A stretch of 64,000 nt of DNA. Source: UKL13-2 sp947085425 (GTDB lineage: Bacteria > Pseudomonadota > Gammaproteobacteria > Burkholderiales > Usitatibacteraceae). Position numbers and translations under genes: made by a program. The notes below the pieces were generated by a model. The model saw only the letters and a program-made list of their open reading frames with translations. It did not search any database and had not been told where the DNA came from. The DNA lies in assembly GCA_947085425.1 (NCBI GenBank), contig CAMTWK010000028.1, positions 62,001 to 126,000 of the forward strand, read 5' to 3'. Of this stretch, positions 16,290 to 24,431 are shown piece after piece (position 1 is the stretch's first letter; the number at the start of each line of letters is the position of its first letter).

Positions 16290-17564
16290 CTACGCCGAAT
16301 AAACGATTCGTCCGGCGCAAATGGTAAGGTCCACCCGGCCCTGTAACTCCCGGCCCAGATAGGGTGTGTTTTTGCCATGTGATACCAGCGTTTCGCGGGT
16401 CACCGCCCAAAATGCGCGCGCGTCAAAAATGCACACATCGGCAGGTTTGCCCACAGCAAAACGTCCCTGTGTTTTATTGAGCACGTCGGCTGGATGCATG
16501 CTGATTTTTGCCAGAGCCGTTACCAGCGGGACTTCTGCCTGTTCGGCCCATTTCAACGTAAGGGGCAACAGCATTTCCAAGGCGGACGAGCCGGGGGTGG
16601 CTTCGCCGAACGGCACATTCTTTTCGCTGTCGTCGGTTGGTGTGTGATCCGAACAAATTGCATTAATGGTGCCGTCGATTACCCCGGCCGACAAGGCATC
16701 ACGATCGGCCGGTGCGCGCAACGGCGGAGAAAACCGATAGTGCGAGTCGAAGTAACCGATATCACGATCGGTGAGCAGCAGATGATGGATGCCCACGTCC
16801 GCCGTCAACGGCAGACCGTCGGCCTTTGCCCGGCGTACCAGCGCCACACCCGCCGCCGAAGAGAGTCGTGCCAAATGTACCTTGGCACCGGTTTCGCGCA
16901 TGAGCGTGGTGATGGTGGCGATCGCCACGGTTTCTGCACTGACCGGAATGCCCGCCAAACCCAGACGTGTGGCCACTTCGCCGTCGTGGGCGAATCCGCC
17001 TTTGGCCAGATGGGCATCTTCCGGACGCAGCCAAATGGTGAAGCCGTAGGTGGCCGCATATTGCATCGCGCGGAACAGGACGGCGGTATCGGCAATCGGT
17101 CGGTCTGCTTGGAAAAAACCAATACATCCGGCTTCGGTCAGCTCCAACATTTCCGATAATTTTTCGCCTTTTAGTCCGGCTGTGAGTGCGCCGAGCGGAT
17201 AAATGCGCGCTTGATTGAGCGTCCAACCGCGACGTTTCAACATTTCAACAAGGCCGGGTTCATCGAGCACCGGTTCGGTGTCGGGGGGGCAAACCAGCGT
17301 GGTGACCCCGCCCGCCGAGGCGGCCATTAATTCTGTTTCGAGCGTGGCTTTATGTTCATGGCCGGGCTCGCGTAAGCGTGCGCTTAAATCAACCAAGCCG
17401 GGGGCGACAATCTTGCCGGTTGCATCAATAATTTTGTCGGCGATAAACTCACGAGGGGCGACACCGATGCCGGCGATTTTGTCATCCGCCAGATACAGGT
17501 TCACGATTTCATCCCGTCCCGACGCCGGGTCGATCATGCGTCCGTTGCGAATCTCTAACTTCAT
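16290..17564 (-). CDS. pyrX: Dihydroorotase-like protein PyrC' (PyrX), probably non-catalytic
   Basis: This 424-residue protein of the dihydroorotase fold lies in the pyrB operon, with its start overlapping the pyrB stop by 4 nt (ATGA). Active dihydroorotases have a metal-binding HxH just after the PGLVD segment. Here the stretch reads PGLVDLSARLREPGH, so both histidines are replaced by serine and arginine. The late motif is SDHTPTDD instead of a standard DHAPH. This matches the Pseudomonas-type PyrC' subunit, which is inactive but needed to assemble aspartate carbamoyltransferase (established for Pseudomonas). I infer a structural role here and an active dihydroorotase encoded elsewhere. Confidence 0.88.
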   Translation of the reverse strand: MKLEIRNGRMIDPASGRDEIVNLYLADDKIAGIGVAPREFIADKIIDATGKIVAPGLVDLSARLREPGHEHKATLETELMAASAGGVTTLVCPPDTEPVLDEPGLVEMLKRRGWTLNQARIYPLGALTAGLKGEKLSEMLELTEAGCIGFFQADRPIADTAVLFRAMQYAATYGFTIWLRPEDAHLAKGGFAHDGEVATRLGLAGIPVSAETVAIATITTLMRETGAKVHLARLSSAAGVALVRRAKADGLPLTADVGIHHLLLTDRDIGYFDSHYRFSPPLRAPADRDALSAGVIDGTINAICSDHTPTDDSEKNVPFGEATPGSSALEMLLPLTLKWAEQAEVPLVTALAKISMHPADVLNKTQGRFAVGKPADVCIFDARAFWAVTRETLVSHGKNTPYLGRELQGRVDLTICAGRIVYSA

Positions 17565-18556
17565 GCTGCGTCTCCCGCGTGCCCGCCGTTGCTGCCACCA
17601 CCACTCACCATCGACATAACCGCCATTCGCACGGCGATACCAAAAGTGACCTGCGGCAAAATCACCGCCTGGCGTCCGTCGGCAATGGTTGACTCAATTT
17701 CCACGCCGCGATTCATCGGCCCTGGATGCATGACAATGGCATCGGGCTTGGCGCGCGATAATTTCTCGGCGGTTAAGCCATAACTCTTGTAGAACTCCTG
17801 TCCGCTGGGCAGCAGTGGTCCGTCCATCCGTTCGTTTTGTAAACGCAGCATCATCACCACATCGCAACCTTCGAGGCCGCGCTTCATGTCGTGATAAACC
17901 GACACACCCAATCGTGCACAATCGGTGGGGATTAATGTTTTGGGGCCGATCACGCGCACATCCGGACAGCCCAACGTGGTCAGGGCGTGAATGCCCGAGC
18001 GCGCCACGCGTGAATGCAAAATATCGCCGACGATCGCGACACTCAAATTGTGGAAGGACTTTTTGAAATGACGTATGGTGTACATGTCAAGCAGCCCTTG
18101 GGTAGGATGGGCATGACGACCGTCACCGGCATTGATTACCGCCACATTTGGCCGCACCCGGTTGACATGCTGCGCAATCAGGTGCGCCGCACCGGATTGC
18201 GCGTGGCGCACCACAAACATATCCGCATCCATCGCGGTTAGATTGTCGATGGTGTCGATTAACGATTCGCCTTTTTTGGTCGATGATGCATCGATGTTCA
18301 GATTGATCACGTCGGCCGATAATCGTTTGGCGGCAATTTCAAAGGTGGTGCGGGTGCGGGTGGAATTTTCAAAAAATAAATTGAAGACAGACTTGCCACG
18401 CAGCAGCGGCACCTTTTTGACGTCGCGATCGCCCACGGAAACAAATTGGTCGGCAGTATCGAGAATACTTTCGATAATTGTTTTTGGCAGCCCCTCGGTT
18501 GTCAGCAGGTGGCGCAGCTTTTTGTCGGACGTCAATTGTGGATTGGCGGTGAGCAT
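17561..18556 (-). CDS. pyrB: Aspartate carbamoyltransferase catalytic subunit PyrB
   Basis: PyrB joins carbamoyl phosphate and aspartate, the committed step of pyrimidine synthesis. The carbamoyl-phosphate loop FFENSTRTRTTFEIAAKRL, the GDGRHAHPTQGLLDMYTI segment (active-site histidine and glutamine), VGDILHSRVARS and the aspartate-side segment PGPMNRGVEI are all present. At 331 residues, with an N-terminal extension before the core, it fits the class that forms a dodecamer with PyrC'. It lies 21 bp after pyrR and overlaps pyrC' by 4 nt. The C-terminus ends in a glycine-rich tail. Confidence 0.96.
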   Translation of the reverse strand: MLTANPQLTSDKKLRHLLTTEGLPKTIIESILDTADQFVSVGDRDVKKVPLLRGKSVFNLFFENSTRTRTTFEIAAKRLSADVINLNIDASSTKKGESLIDTIDNLTAMDADMFVVRHAQSGAAHLIAQHVNRVRPNVAVINAGDGRHAHPTQGLLDMYTIRHFKKSFHNLSVAIVGDILHSRVARSGIHALTTLGCPDVRVIGPKTLIPTDCARLGVSVYHDMKRGLEGCDVVMMLRLQNERMDGPLLPSGQEFYKSYGLTAEKLSRAKPDAIVMHPGPMNRGVEIESTIADGRQAVILPQVTFGIAVRMAVMSMVSGGGSNGGHAGDAA

Positions 18557-18577
18557 TAGTGGGTACCCTTGGGCTTT

Positions 18578-19060
18578 TTACACGTCACGAATTTCGAACC
18601 GCAGCGCGTTATTTTCGTTGGTCAGCGCGAGAATTTGTTTGTTATCCAATGGCATGGACATCGCCACATAATCGGGTTGAACCGGCAGGGCGCGACCGCC
18701 GCGGTCGATCAACACCGCCAGCTTGACACTGGCGGGCCGGCCGAAGTCAAAAATTTCGTTCATGGCGGCCCGGATGGTGCGTCCGGATTGCAATACATCG
18801 TCAACCAGCAAAATATGACAGCCATCTACTGCAAAGCCGATTTCCGTTGATTTGGTTTGCGGGTGTAATCCGCGCCGGCCAAAATCGTCACGGTGCAACG
18901 TTACCGCCAAGGTCCCATATTGGTTGGCACCGAGTAGTGTTGCCAGTTGTTCCGCCACCCACGCACCACCGGTGTGAATGCCCACGATTTGGGTTCCCGC
19001 AGCAAGCGGGCCGATTTTTTCGGCGAGGGTACGAATCATGTTATCGGCATCAAGCTGCAT
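18578..19060 (-). CDS. pyrR: Bifunctional pyr regulator/uracil phosphoribosyltransferase PyrR
   Basis: This is a 160-residue type I phosphoribosyltransferase with the PRPP-binding motif ILLVDDVLQSGRT near residues 92-104 and the flexible LHRDDFGRRG loop. In Gram-positive bacteria PyrR binds pyr mRNA; in many proteobacteria it sits in the operon and may mainly salvage uracil. I see no attenuator-like structure between pyrR and pyrB (21 bp), so RNA-based control is not supported here. Its start overlaps the end of ruvX by 11 nt, suggesting coupled translation. Confidence 0.92.
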   Translation of the reverse strand: MQLDADNMIRTLAEKIGPLAAGTQIVGIHTGGAWVAEQLATLLGANQYGTLAVTLHRDDFGRRGLHPQTKSTEIGFAVDGCHILLVDDVLQSGRTIRAAMNEIFDFGRPASVKLAVLIDRGGRALPVQPDYVAMSMPLDNKQILALTNENNALRFEIRDV

Positions 19061-19499
19061 GGTTGACCCTCTTTTGATCGTCCAGCCACGACTGCAAAAT
19101 AATTTGCGCCGCGACTGCGTCGATTTTTTCTTTTTGGTTGCGGCCTTTAACGCCTTTTTCCGCCAGCAATACGGCGGCCTCGGTCGAGCTCAGGAATTCG
19201 TTGATATACGCCACCGGCAATTTAAAATTTTCCGTCAGGCGATTGCCGAATTTTTTCGCCAGATGGGCGATCGGATGGGGTTCACCATTACGATAAGCGG
19301 GTTCACCCACCACAAACTGTACCGGCTGCCAAGCGCGCACCAAGTTGCCGACGGCGGATAAACGATCAACATTCGATTCAGCGTGAATGGTGGTTAACGC
19401 ACTGGCCACACCGATCGACACACTGCCAATGGCCACGCCGATCCGTTTTTCGCCAAAGTCGAATCCCATAATCGTGGCATGGGGATCAGGGCCGGCCAT
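19050..19499 (-). CDS. ruvX: Putative Holliday junction resolvase RuvX (YqgF)
   Basis: RuvX/YqgF has an RNase H-like fold and is proposed to resolve Holliday junctions or to process pre-16S rRNA 5' ends. Visible motifs are GFDFGEKRIGVAIG (first acidic residue), VVGEPAYRNGEPHP and the C-terminal DAVAAQIILQSWLD with the late acidic residue. The chosen ATG gives 149 residues and sits 1 bp after the yqgE stop. The frame stays open 22 codons upstream inside yqgE, but those residues resemble nothing in the family. Order and spacing fit an operon with yqgE and pyrR. Confidence 0.9.
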   Translation of the reverse strand: MAGPDPHATIMGFDFGEKRIGVAIGSVSIGVASALTTIHAESNVDRLSAVGNLVRAWQPVQFVVGEPAYRNGEPHPIAHLAKKFGNRLTENFKLPVAYINEFLSSTEAAVLLAEKGVKGRNQKEKIDAVAAQIILQSWLDDQKRVNHAA

Positions 19500-19500
19500 G

Positions 19501-20073
19501 TCAGGCGTGACCAACACTATCCGACAACATTTCCGGGCGAACGCCAAGTTTGAGCATGGCGGCAATCAGTTTTTCTTCGTCGGGCAAATTAAAAATCAGA
19601 TTGGCATCGGCCTCAACGGTCAACCATCCGTTGAGCATAATTTCTTCTTCCAATTGGCCCGCTTCCCAACCGGCATAACCGAGTGCCACCAACACTTTGG
19701 CTGGTCCGGTACCTGCGGCAATGGCCTCAAGAATATCCTTGGAGGTGGTCATGCCAATTTCGCGGTCAATTTTTAAGGTGGAGTGCCAATCGCCAAGCGG
19801 CTGATGCAGCACAAAACCGCATTCCACCTTGACCGGCCCACCAAAATGCACCGGCTCGAGGCTCAACAGATCGTCGTTTAGCGGAATATTGACCTGTTCA
19901 AACAGGTGGCCGACGCTGATATCGATCGGCTTATTGATGACCAAACCAATTGCGCCGCGCTCAGAGTGCTCACATATATAAGTGAGGGTGCGGGAAAAAT
20001 GCGGGTCGACCATGGCGGGCATGGCGATCAATAAATGGTTGGTGAGATTGATGGTCTGCATCAGGCTCAACAT
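19501..20073 (-). CDS. yqgE: YqgE/AlgH family protein (UPF0301)
   Basis: This 190-residue protein belongs to the DUF179 family, called AlgH in Pseudomonas, where it was linked to alginate control; the molecular function is not settled. Conserved segments visible are LLIAMPAMVDPHFSRTLTYICEH, GAIGLVINKP and the central VHFGGPVKVECGFVLH, then the GYAGWEAGQLEEEI helix near residues 140-153. The start may be the first ATG or the one four codons later; neither has a clear ribosome site. It is the first gene of the leftward pyr unit and is divergent from phrB by only 37 bp. Confidence 0.92.
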   Translation of the reverse strand: MLSLMQTINLTNHLLIAMPAMVDPHFSRTLTYICEHSERGAIGLVINKPIDISVGHLFEQVNIPLNDDLLSLEPVHFGGPVKVECGFVLHQPLGDWHSTLKIDREIGMTTSKDILEAIAAGTGPAKVLVALGYAGWEAGQLEEEIMLNGWLTVEADANLIFNLPDEEKLIAAMLKLGVRPEMLSDSVGHA

Positions 20074-20110
20074 TTTACGTGAATGTCGATTTGCACGCTA
20101 TCATTTCCCG

Positions 20111-21541
20111 ATGCAAACGATTCTTTTCTGGTTTCGCCGCGATTTAAGGGCAAACGATAACGCCGGCCTTTTCCTGGCCCTCCAAGCCGCAAAAAAAGTC
20201 CATTGCGTGTTTGTTTTTGATCGTGAAATTCTTGATGTCTTACCGACAAAGGCGGATCGACGGGTCGAATTTATCCGGGAGTCGGTGGTTGCATTGCAGT
20301 TGAAATTGCGGGAAATGGGCGGCGACCTGATGGTGCGATATGGGCATGCCACGGCGCTGATTCCGGCGTTGGCGGCAGAATTAAATGTTGACGCAGTGTA
20401 TGCCAACACCGACTACGAGCCGGGTGCCATATCGCGTGATAACAATGTGGCGGTCGTATTGCAGGCGCAAAACATTGGTTTTGAGTCATTCAAAGACCAC
20501 GTTATTTTTGAAAAAAACGAAATACTCACGCAAGCCGGCAAACCTTTTAGTGTATTTACGCCGTACAAAAACGCATGGCTGAAAAAAATTGACAATACGT
20601 TTTTGCAGCCGTTCCAAGTTGAACGATATCAAGCCAATTTGGCCGCGCTCAGGCGAGCGGCTGAAGTGCCGCCATCTCTTGAGTCGATGGGCTTCGAACG
20701 CACCAATATCGGGTCATTGCTGGCATTCGGTATGGCGGGCGCGGCCACACTGCGCGACGTTTTTATCAAGCGGTTGGCAGACTACAAAGACAAGCGTGAT
20801 TTTCCGGCAGTCAAAGGGGTGTCGTATCTCAGCATCCACAATCGTTTCGGCACAATTTCGATTCGTGAACTCGCCACTATTGCCCACACCGAGACCCTGA
20901 AGCGAAAAAATATCGGCGCTGAAACGTGGCTGGCAGAACTCATCTGGCGTGACTTTTATGCGCAGATTTTGTGGCATAACCCGCATGTGGTGAATCGGAC
21001 TTACAAGCCAATCTACGCGGCTCTCAAGTGGCAGAATGATGCACAACTGTTCAGCGCATGGTGTCAGGCTCGCACCGGTTATCCGATCGTTGATGCTGCC
21101 ATGCGCCAGATCAACCAGACCGGCTATATGCACAATCGTCTGCGCATGATTGTTGCCAGTTTTCTGACCAAAGATTTATTGGTCGATTGGCGTTGGGGTG
21201 AAAAATATTTCGCCGACCACCTCAATGATTTTGATCTCAGCGCCAACAATGGTGGCTGGCAATGGGCGGCCTCCACCGGTTGTGACGCGCAGCCGTATTT
21301 CCGCATATTCAATCCGGTCACACAAAGTCAACGTTTTGATCCGCAGGGCCGATTCATTCGTCAATATTGTCCCGAGCTGCAGAACATCCCGGATAAATTT
21401 ATTCATGCACCATGGACGTTGCCACCGCTTGAGGCGCAAGAAATCAATTTTGTGATCGGCCGCGATTACCCTGCGCCGGTGGTGGATCACGCAGTACAAC
21501 GTGACCAGGCGCTGGCGATGTATAAAGCGGTGCGCGGGTAA
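20111..21541 (+). CDS. phrB: Deoxyribodipyrimidine photolyase (DNA photolyase)
   Basis: This flavoenzyme repairs UV-induced cyclobutane pyrimidine dimers with blue light. The 476-residue product starts MQTILFWFRRDLRANDN, the usual class I photolyase opening, and has the N-terminal antenna domain. The FAD-binding C-terminal domain shows the ELIWRDFYAQIL segment, YPIVDAAMRQINQTGYMHNRLRM, DWRWGEKYF and NNGGWQWAASTGCDAQPYFRIFNP. Upstream codons in the frame lie inside the divergent yqgE gene and are not counted. A possible -10 box (TATCAT at 20099-20104) lies only 6 nt before the ATG. A GC-rich hairpin follows 40 bp after the stop. Confidence 0.95.
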   Translation: MQTILFWFRRDLRANDNAGLFLALQAAKKVHCVFVFDREILDVLPTKADRRVEFIRESVVALQLKLREMGGDLMVRYGHATALIPALAAELNVDAVYANTDYEPGAISRDNNVAVVLQAQNIGFESFKDHVIFEKNEILTQAGKPFSVFTPYKNAWLKKIDNTFLQPFQVERYQANLAALRRAAEVPPSLESMGFERTNIGSLLAFGMAGAATLRDVFIKRLADYKDKRDFPAVKGVSYLSIHNRFGTISIRELATIAHTETLKRKNIGAETWLAELIWRDFYAQILWHNPHVVNRTYKPIYAALKWQNDAQLFSAWCQARTGYPIVDAAMRQINQTGYMHNRLRMIVASFLTKDLLVDWRWGEKYFADHLNDFDLSANNGGWQWAASTGCDAQPYFRIFNPVTQSQRFDPQGRFIRQYCPELQNIPDKFIHAPWTLPPLEAQEINFVIGRDYPAPVVDHAVQRDQALAMYKAVRG

Positions 21542-21580
21542 ATCAATGAATAGAGAAAAATGGTAAAAATCAATCGGGGG

Positions 21581-21618
21581 GCGGGCGTTTCCAGACAAAA
21601 ACGCCTGAAAACGCCCGC
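21581..21618. terminator. GC-rich hairpin downstream of phrB
   Basis: The arms GCGGGCGTTTCCAG and CTGAAAACGCCCGC pair over 14 positions with one mismatch around a 10-nt loop. A T-rich run follows only after 11 nt (GACTTTTGTCTTT), so it is a weak terminator candidate for phrB. Its right arm is part of the 26-bp direct repeat that bounds the islet to the right. Confidence 0.45.
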
Positions 21619-21633
21619 CGATATTAGACTTTT
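21608..21633 (+). repeat. Left 26-bp direct repeat of the modification islet
   Basis: This 26-bp sequence is identical, base for base, to 24406-24431, 2798 bp away. The similarity continues leftwards without gaps for another 25 bp (21583-21607 against 24381-24405) but only about half of those positions match. It lies between the phrB hairpin and the methyltransferase gene, as expected for an attL-like site or a duplicated insertion target. Confidence 0.8.
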
Positions 21634-21712
21634 GTCTTTCAATCGATTCTTAGCAATTGCCGTCCGTGCTCCACACTGATGCTGCTAGACTCGCATCAAA
21701 TTCCCACGGCCC

Positions 21713-23434
21713 ATGCTCATGACTAACCAGCTCTTCTTTGGCGACAATCTGCAAATACTGCGTGATCACGTTGGCGATGAATCAGTCGACCTCATCTATC
21801 TCGATCCGCCGTTTAATTCCAAGCGCGATTACAACCTGCTCTTCAAAACGCCGAAAGGCCACGAGTCTGACGCGCAGATCACCGCCTTTGAAGATACTTG
21901 GCACTGGGGCGGGCAGGCGCAGGACGAGTTCCGTGAGCTCGAAAAATCGATGAATACTGATGTCGCCGAGATGATGCGCGCGCTGCGTCAGTTCCTCGGT
22001 GAGAACGATATGATGGCCTATCTCACGATGATGGCTAATCGCCTAATTGAAATGCATCGCGTCTTAAAGCCAACGGGGAGCTTGTATTTGCACTGCGACC
22101 CGACGGCAAGTCACTATTTGAAGATTGTGCTAGACGGCGTGTTCGGAAAAGAAAATTTCAGAAATGAAATCTCGTGGAAGCGTTCAAGTGCTCACAGTGA
22201 CACTAAACAAGGAATGAAGCGATGCGGAAAAATCCGTGACGTAATTTTTTGGTATACGAAGGGTAGTAAATACAAATGGAATACTCAGTTCACCCCTTAT
22301 TCAAAAGAGTATCTGGAGAACGAATATCGTCACGCTGATGAGAGCGGCAGAAATTACAAGGAGATGGACTTAACCGCAGCGAAGCCAGGAGGTGATACTC
22401 AATACGAATGGCGCGTCAAAAGAATTGCATTGCCAGGGCGGCGCTGGGAAGCCGACATCAATGACGAATACCTATCTCCGAAAAAGGGATACTCGTATTC
22501 CTCTGTTTTTCCTTACTCGGGGCGAATTTGGGCATATTCTAAAGAAAACCTTTTGGAATTCGCGAAAGGTGGGCGGTTGATTCATCGCGAAACTGGCATG
22601 CCACGCCTAAAGTTGTTCGCAGATGAAATGCCTGGTATTCCATTGCAAGATGCATGGGACGATATATCGCCAGCATCTGGTGGAGAGTATCTTGGCTATC
22701 CAACCCAGAAACCGCTTGCGCTTCTCGAACGCATCATCAGCGTCTCGTCCAACGAGGGGGATGTGGTTCTTGATCCATTCTGCGGATGCGGTACGGCGCT
22801 GGATGCGGCTCAAAAATTAAACCGTAACTGGATCGGCATCGACATCACGCATTTGGCGGTGTCGCTCATCGAGAAGCGTTTGAAAAATCGTTACCCAGCT
22901 CTCAACAAAAAAGGCGCGTTTGTCGTTGAAGGTGTGCCGCAGGATTTCGCTGGTGCGCGCGATCTAGCTGATCGCGACAAACACCAATTCCAGTTGTGGG
23001 CGTGTTCGTTGGTGAGCATGCAACCGTATCGCGGCGGCAAGAAAGGGGCGGATCAGGGCATTGATGGCTTGGGCTTTGTTGAAGTCGCCAACGGCAAAAC
23101 GGAAAAAATAATTGTCTCGGTCAAAGGTGGTGAAAACGTCGGTGCCTCAATGATTCGTGATTTAAAGGGCACCGTGGAACGCGAGAAAGCGGCCATCGGG
23201 CTATTTGTCACACTCACGCCGCCAACGAAACCAATGATGACTGAGGCCGCCAGCGCGGGGCATTATGAGTCGCCTCACCACGGCGGCTTTCCACGCATTC
23301 AGATTCTCAGCATTGCCGGTATTCTGGACGGCACCGAACGGCCGCGTTGGCCAGACCTTTCGTTTGGCGAACATAACTTCAAGAAGGCGAAGGTAGAGAA
23401 AAAAACTGGCAAACAGAAGGGGTTGTTTGAGTAA
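21713..23434 (+). CDS. DNA methyltransferase with C-terminal Mrr-like nuclease domain
   Basis: The 573-residue product starts with a SAM-dependent amino-methyltransferase of the beta order: catalytic DPPF at residues 31-34, a central target-recognition region about 140-320, and the SAM-binding DPFCGCGTALDAA near residue 354. It therefore probably methylates adenine N6 (or cytosine N4). After residue 400 comes an extra domain with GADQGIDGLGFVEV and, 12 residues later, IIVSVKGG, which fits a PD-(D/E)xK nuclease core of the Mrr type (Asp, then VxVK). Modification and cleavage may thus sit in one polypeptide; alternatively the domain is inactive. The membrane-protein gene starts 2 bp after its stop. 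Confidence 0.85.
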   Translation: MLMTNQLFFGDNLQILRDHVGDESVDLIYLDPPFNSKRDYNLLFKTPKGHESDAQITAFEDTWHWGGQAQDEFRELEKSMNTDVAEMMRALRQFLGENDMMAYLTMMANRLIEMHRVLKPTGSLYLHCDPTASHYLKIVLDGVFGKENFRNEISWKRSSAHSDTKQGMKRCGKIRDVIFWYTKGSKYKWNTQFTPYSKEYLENEYRHADESGRNYKEMDLTAAKPGGDTQYEWRVKRIALPGRRWEADINDEYLSPKKGYSYSSVFPYSGRIWAYSKENLLEFAKGGRLIHRETGMPRLKLFADEMPGIPLQDAWDDISPASGGEYLGYPTQKPLALLERIISVSSNEGDVVLDPFCGCGTALDAAQKLNRNWIGIDITHLAVSLIEKRLKNRYPALNKKGAFVVEGVPQDFAGARDLADRDKHQFQLWACSLVSMQPYRGGKKGADQGIDGLGFVEVANGKTEKIIVSVKGGENVGASMIRDLKGTVEREKAAIGLFVTLTPPTKPMMTEAASAGHYESPHHGGFPRIQILSIAGILDGTERPRWPDLSFGEHNFKKAKVEKKTGKQKGLFE

Positions 23435-23436
23435 TC

Positions 23437-24231
23437 ATGAGCGATCCAATGGAGCCAATTAATAAAGCGATTGCAAAAATGGCGCAGCAAATCGCAATGG
23501 GTCCGCCTCTGATGGCTTATGAGCAGTCGCTTGAGCTGATTGAAAAAGTTGAAGCAAGATTGGCCAAGCATGGGCAACGGCTACCAAAATCAGTATATAA
23601 AGCGCTTATCGTGCCACTAATGCTAATGGTTCGGGGTGTAGAGAGTATTGTTACGGAATCGATAAAGCTTTTTATCTCTCTTGCCACTATTGCCTATTTG
23701 GGCATTTTCGCTGTTGGGGTCTTGCCTGCTGAGTATTCTGCTGTCGCGAATGGTTTGCTAATACTCGCAATTGTGGTTACATCGATGATGATTATTTTCC
23801 CCGCTCCAAGCACATATTGCTCCGAAGGAATTAACTCTAAATATGTGGCAACGGTCAAAGATCAATTCACGCATTGGAGAGAAAGGAGTGCTAAGCGAGT
23901 TGAACTAGTTGCGAAAAATGTAAAGCTATTCGAAGAACGAACTCAACGGCGGCTGGTGATTTTCAGATGGTTACTTGCTGCTAGCTGGGCAGTAGTTAGC
24001 CTATTTACCGGTGAGCTGATTAAGGCAGTCACGGCTACTCCACCGCGCGCCATTGACATTGCGCCACTACTACCTTCGATTCTATTGATTGGCGCTATTT
24101 TTATATTTGTAGAAATCTACGCTAGAGGACTGGACATTGTTTACCGAAGCATTGAATTTGGCTGTAACGAAACGATTGCACAGATTGATCGATGTGAGCG
24201 ACTAGAAGCGGAACAGAAGCACGGTCGATAG
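23437..24231 (+). CDS. Unrecognised four-helix membrane protein next to the methyltransferase
   Basis: I do not recognise this 264-residue protein. Four hydrophobic segments are visible at about residues 72-93, 98-118, 172-194 and 206-228, arranged as two hairpins. Between them is a charged, helical region (about 125-170, with many Lys, Arg and Glu), and the N-terminal 65 residues are amphipathic and probably cytoplasmic. The start is 2 bp after the methyltransferase stop, so the two are almost certainly cotranscribed. Codon use and AT content differ from the conserved genes around it. A two-gene set of a DNA-modifying enzyme and a membrane protein is compatible with a phage-defence role, but nothing in the sequence proves it. 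Confidence 0.6.
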   Translation: MSDPMEPINKAIAKMAQQIAMGPPLMAYEQSLELIEKVEARLAKHGQRLPKSVYKALIVPLMLMVRGVESIVTESIKLFISLATIAYLGIFAVGVLPAEYSAVANGLLILAIVVTSMMIIFPAPSTYCSEGINSKYVATVKDQFTHWRERSAKRVELVAKNVKLFEERTQRRLVIFRWLLAASWAVVSLFTGELIKAVTATPPRAIDIAPLLPSILLIGAIFIFVEIYARGLDIVYRSIEFGCNETIAQIDRCERLEAEQKHGR

Positions 24232-24405
24232 GTAACCCAATGATTTGGCTTCGCAAATTGGATGCTGGCTTCGCAGGGGTGATAGTTTTTAGCGAGTTGC
24301 CTTGCTTCTGGAATGCCAAGACTCCGCCAGGTGGGACATGCTGATGGGCAAAAATAAAAAATACAAACCCTAACATTGACGGGCAACTTCGAGCCAAAAC
24401 ACGTT

Positions 24406-24431
24406 AAAACGCCCGCCGATATTAGACTTTT
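24406..24431 (+). repeat. Right 26-bp direct repeat, overlapping the acr3 3' end
   Basis: This is identical to the left copy. Read on the minus strand it begins within the Lys-Val-stop codons of acr3 and runs 15 bp beyond the stop, so excision or insertion here would leave the transporter's coding end intact. Integration at the 3' end of a gene with restoration of its sequence is a known strategy of site-specific elements, although tRNA genes are the more usual targets. Confidence 0.8.

Larger units (their letters stand above)
21608..24431. mobile_element. Putative modification/restriction islet bounded by direct repeats
   Basis: Two genes, a methyltransferase-nuclease fusion and a membrane protein, occupy a block flanked by perfect 26-bp direct repeats. 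The right repeat includes the last two sense codons and stop of acr3. Removing the block leaves phrB and acr3 convergent with one repeat copy between them, a sensible ancestral order. No integrase, transposase or terminal inverted repeat is present, so movement would need a recombinase supplied elsewhere. The block's second gene is more AT-rich than the surroundings. Confidence 0.55.

Noticed and set aside
16494..17159. A 221-codon frame antisense to pyrC'
   Set aside because: It is arginine/glycine-rich and without motifs, while pyrC' on the opposite strand is well supported by homology and operon position.
19982..20110. A 43-residue N-terminal extension of the photolyase
   Set aside because: It lies inside the divergent yqgE coding region and has no similarity to photolyases; the family's N-terminal sequence starts exactly at the inner ATG.
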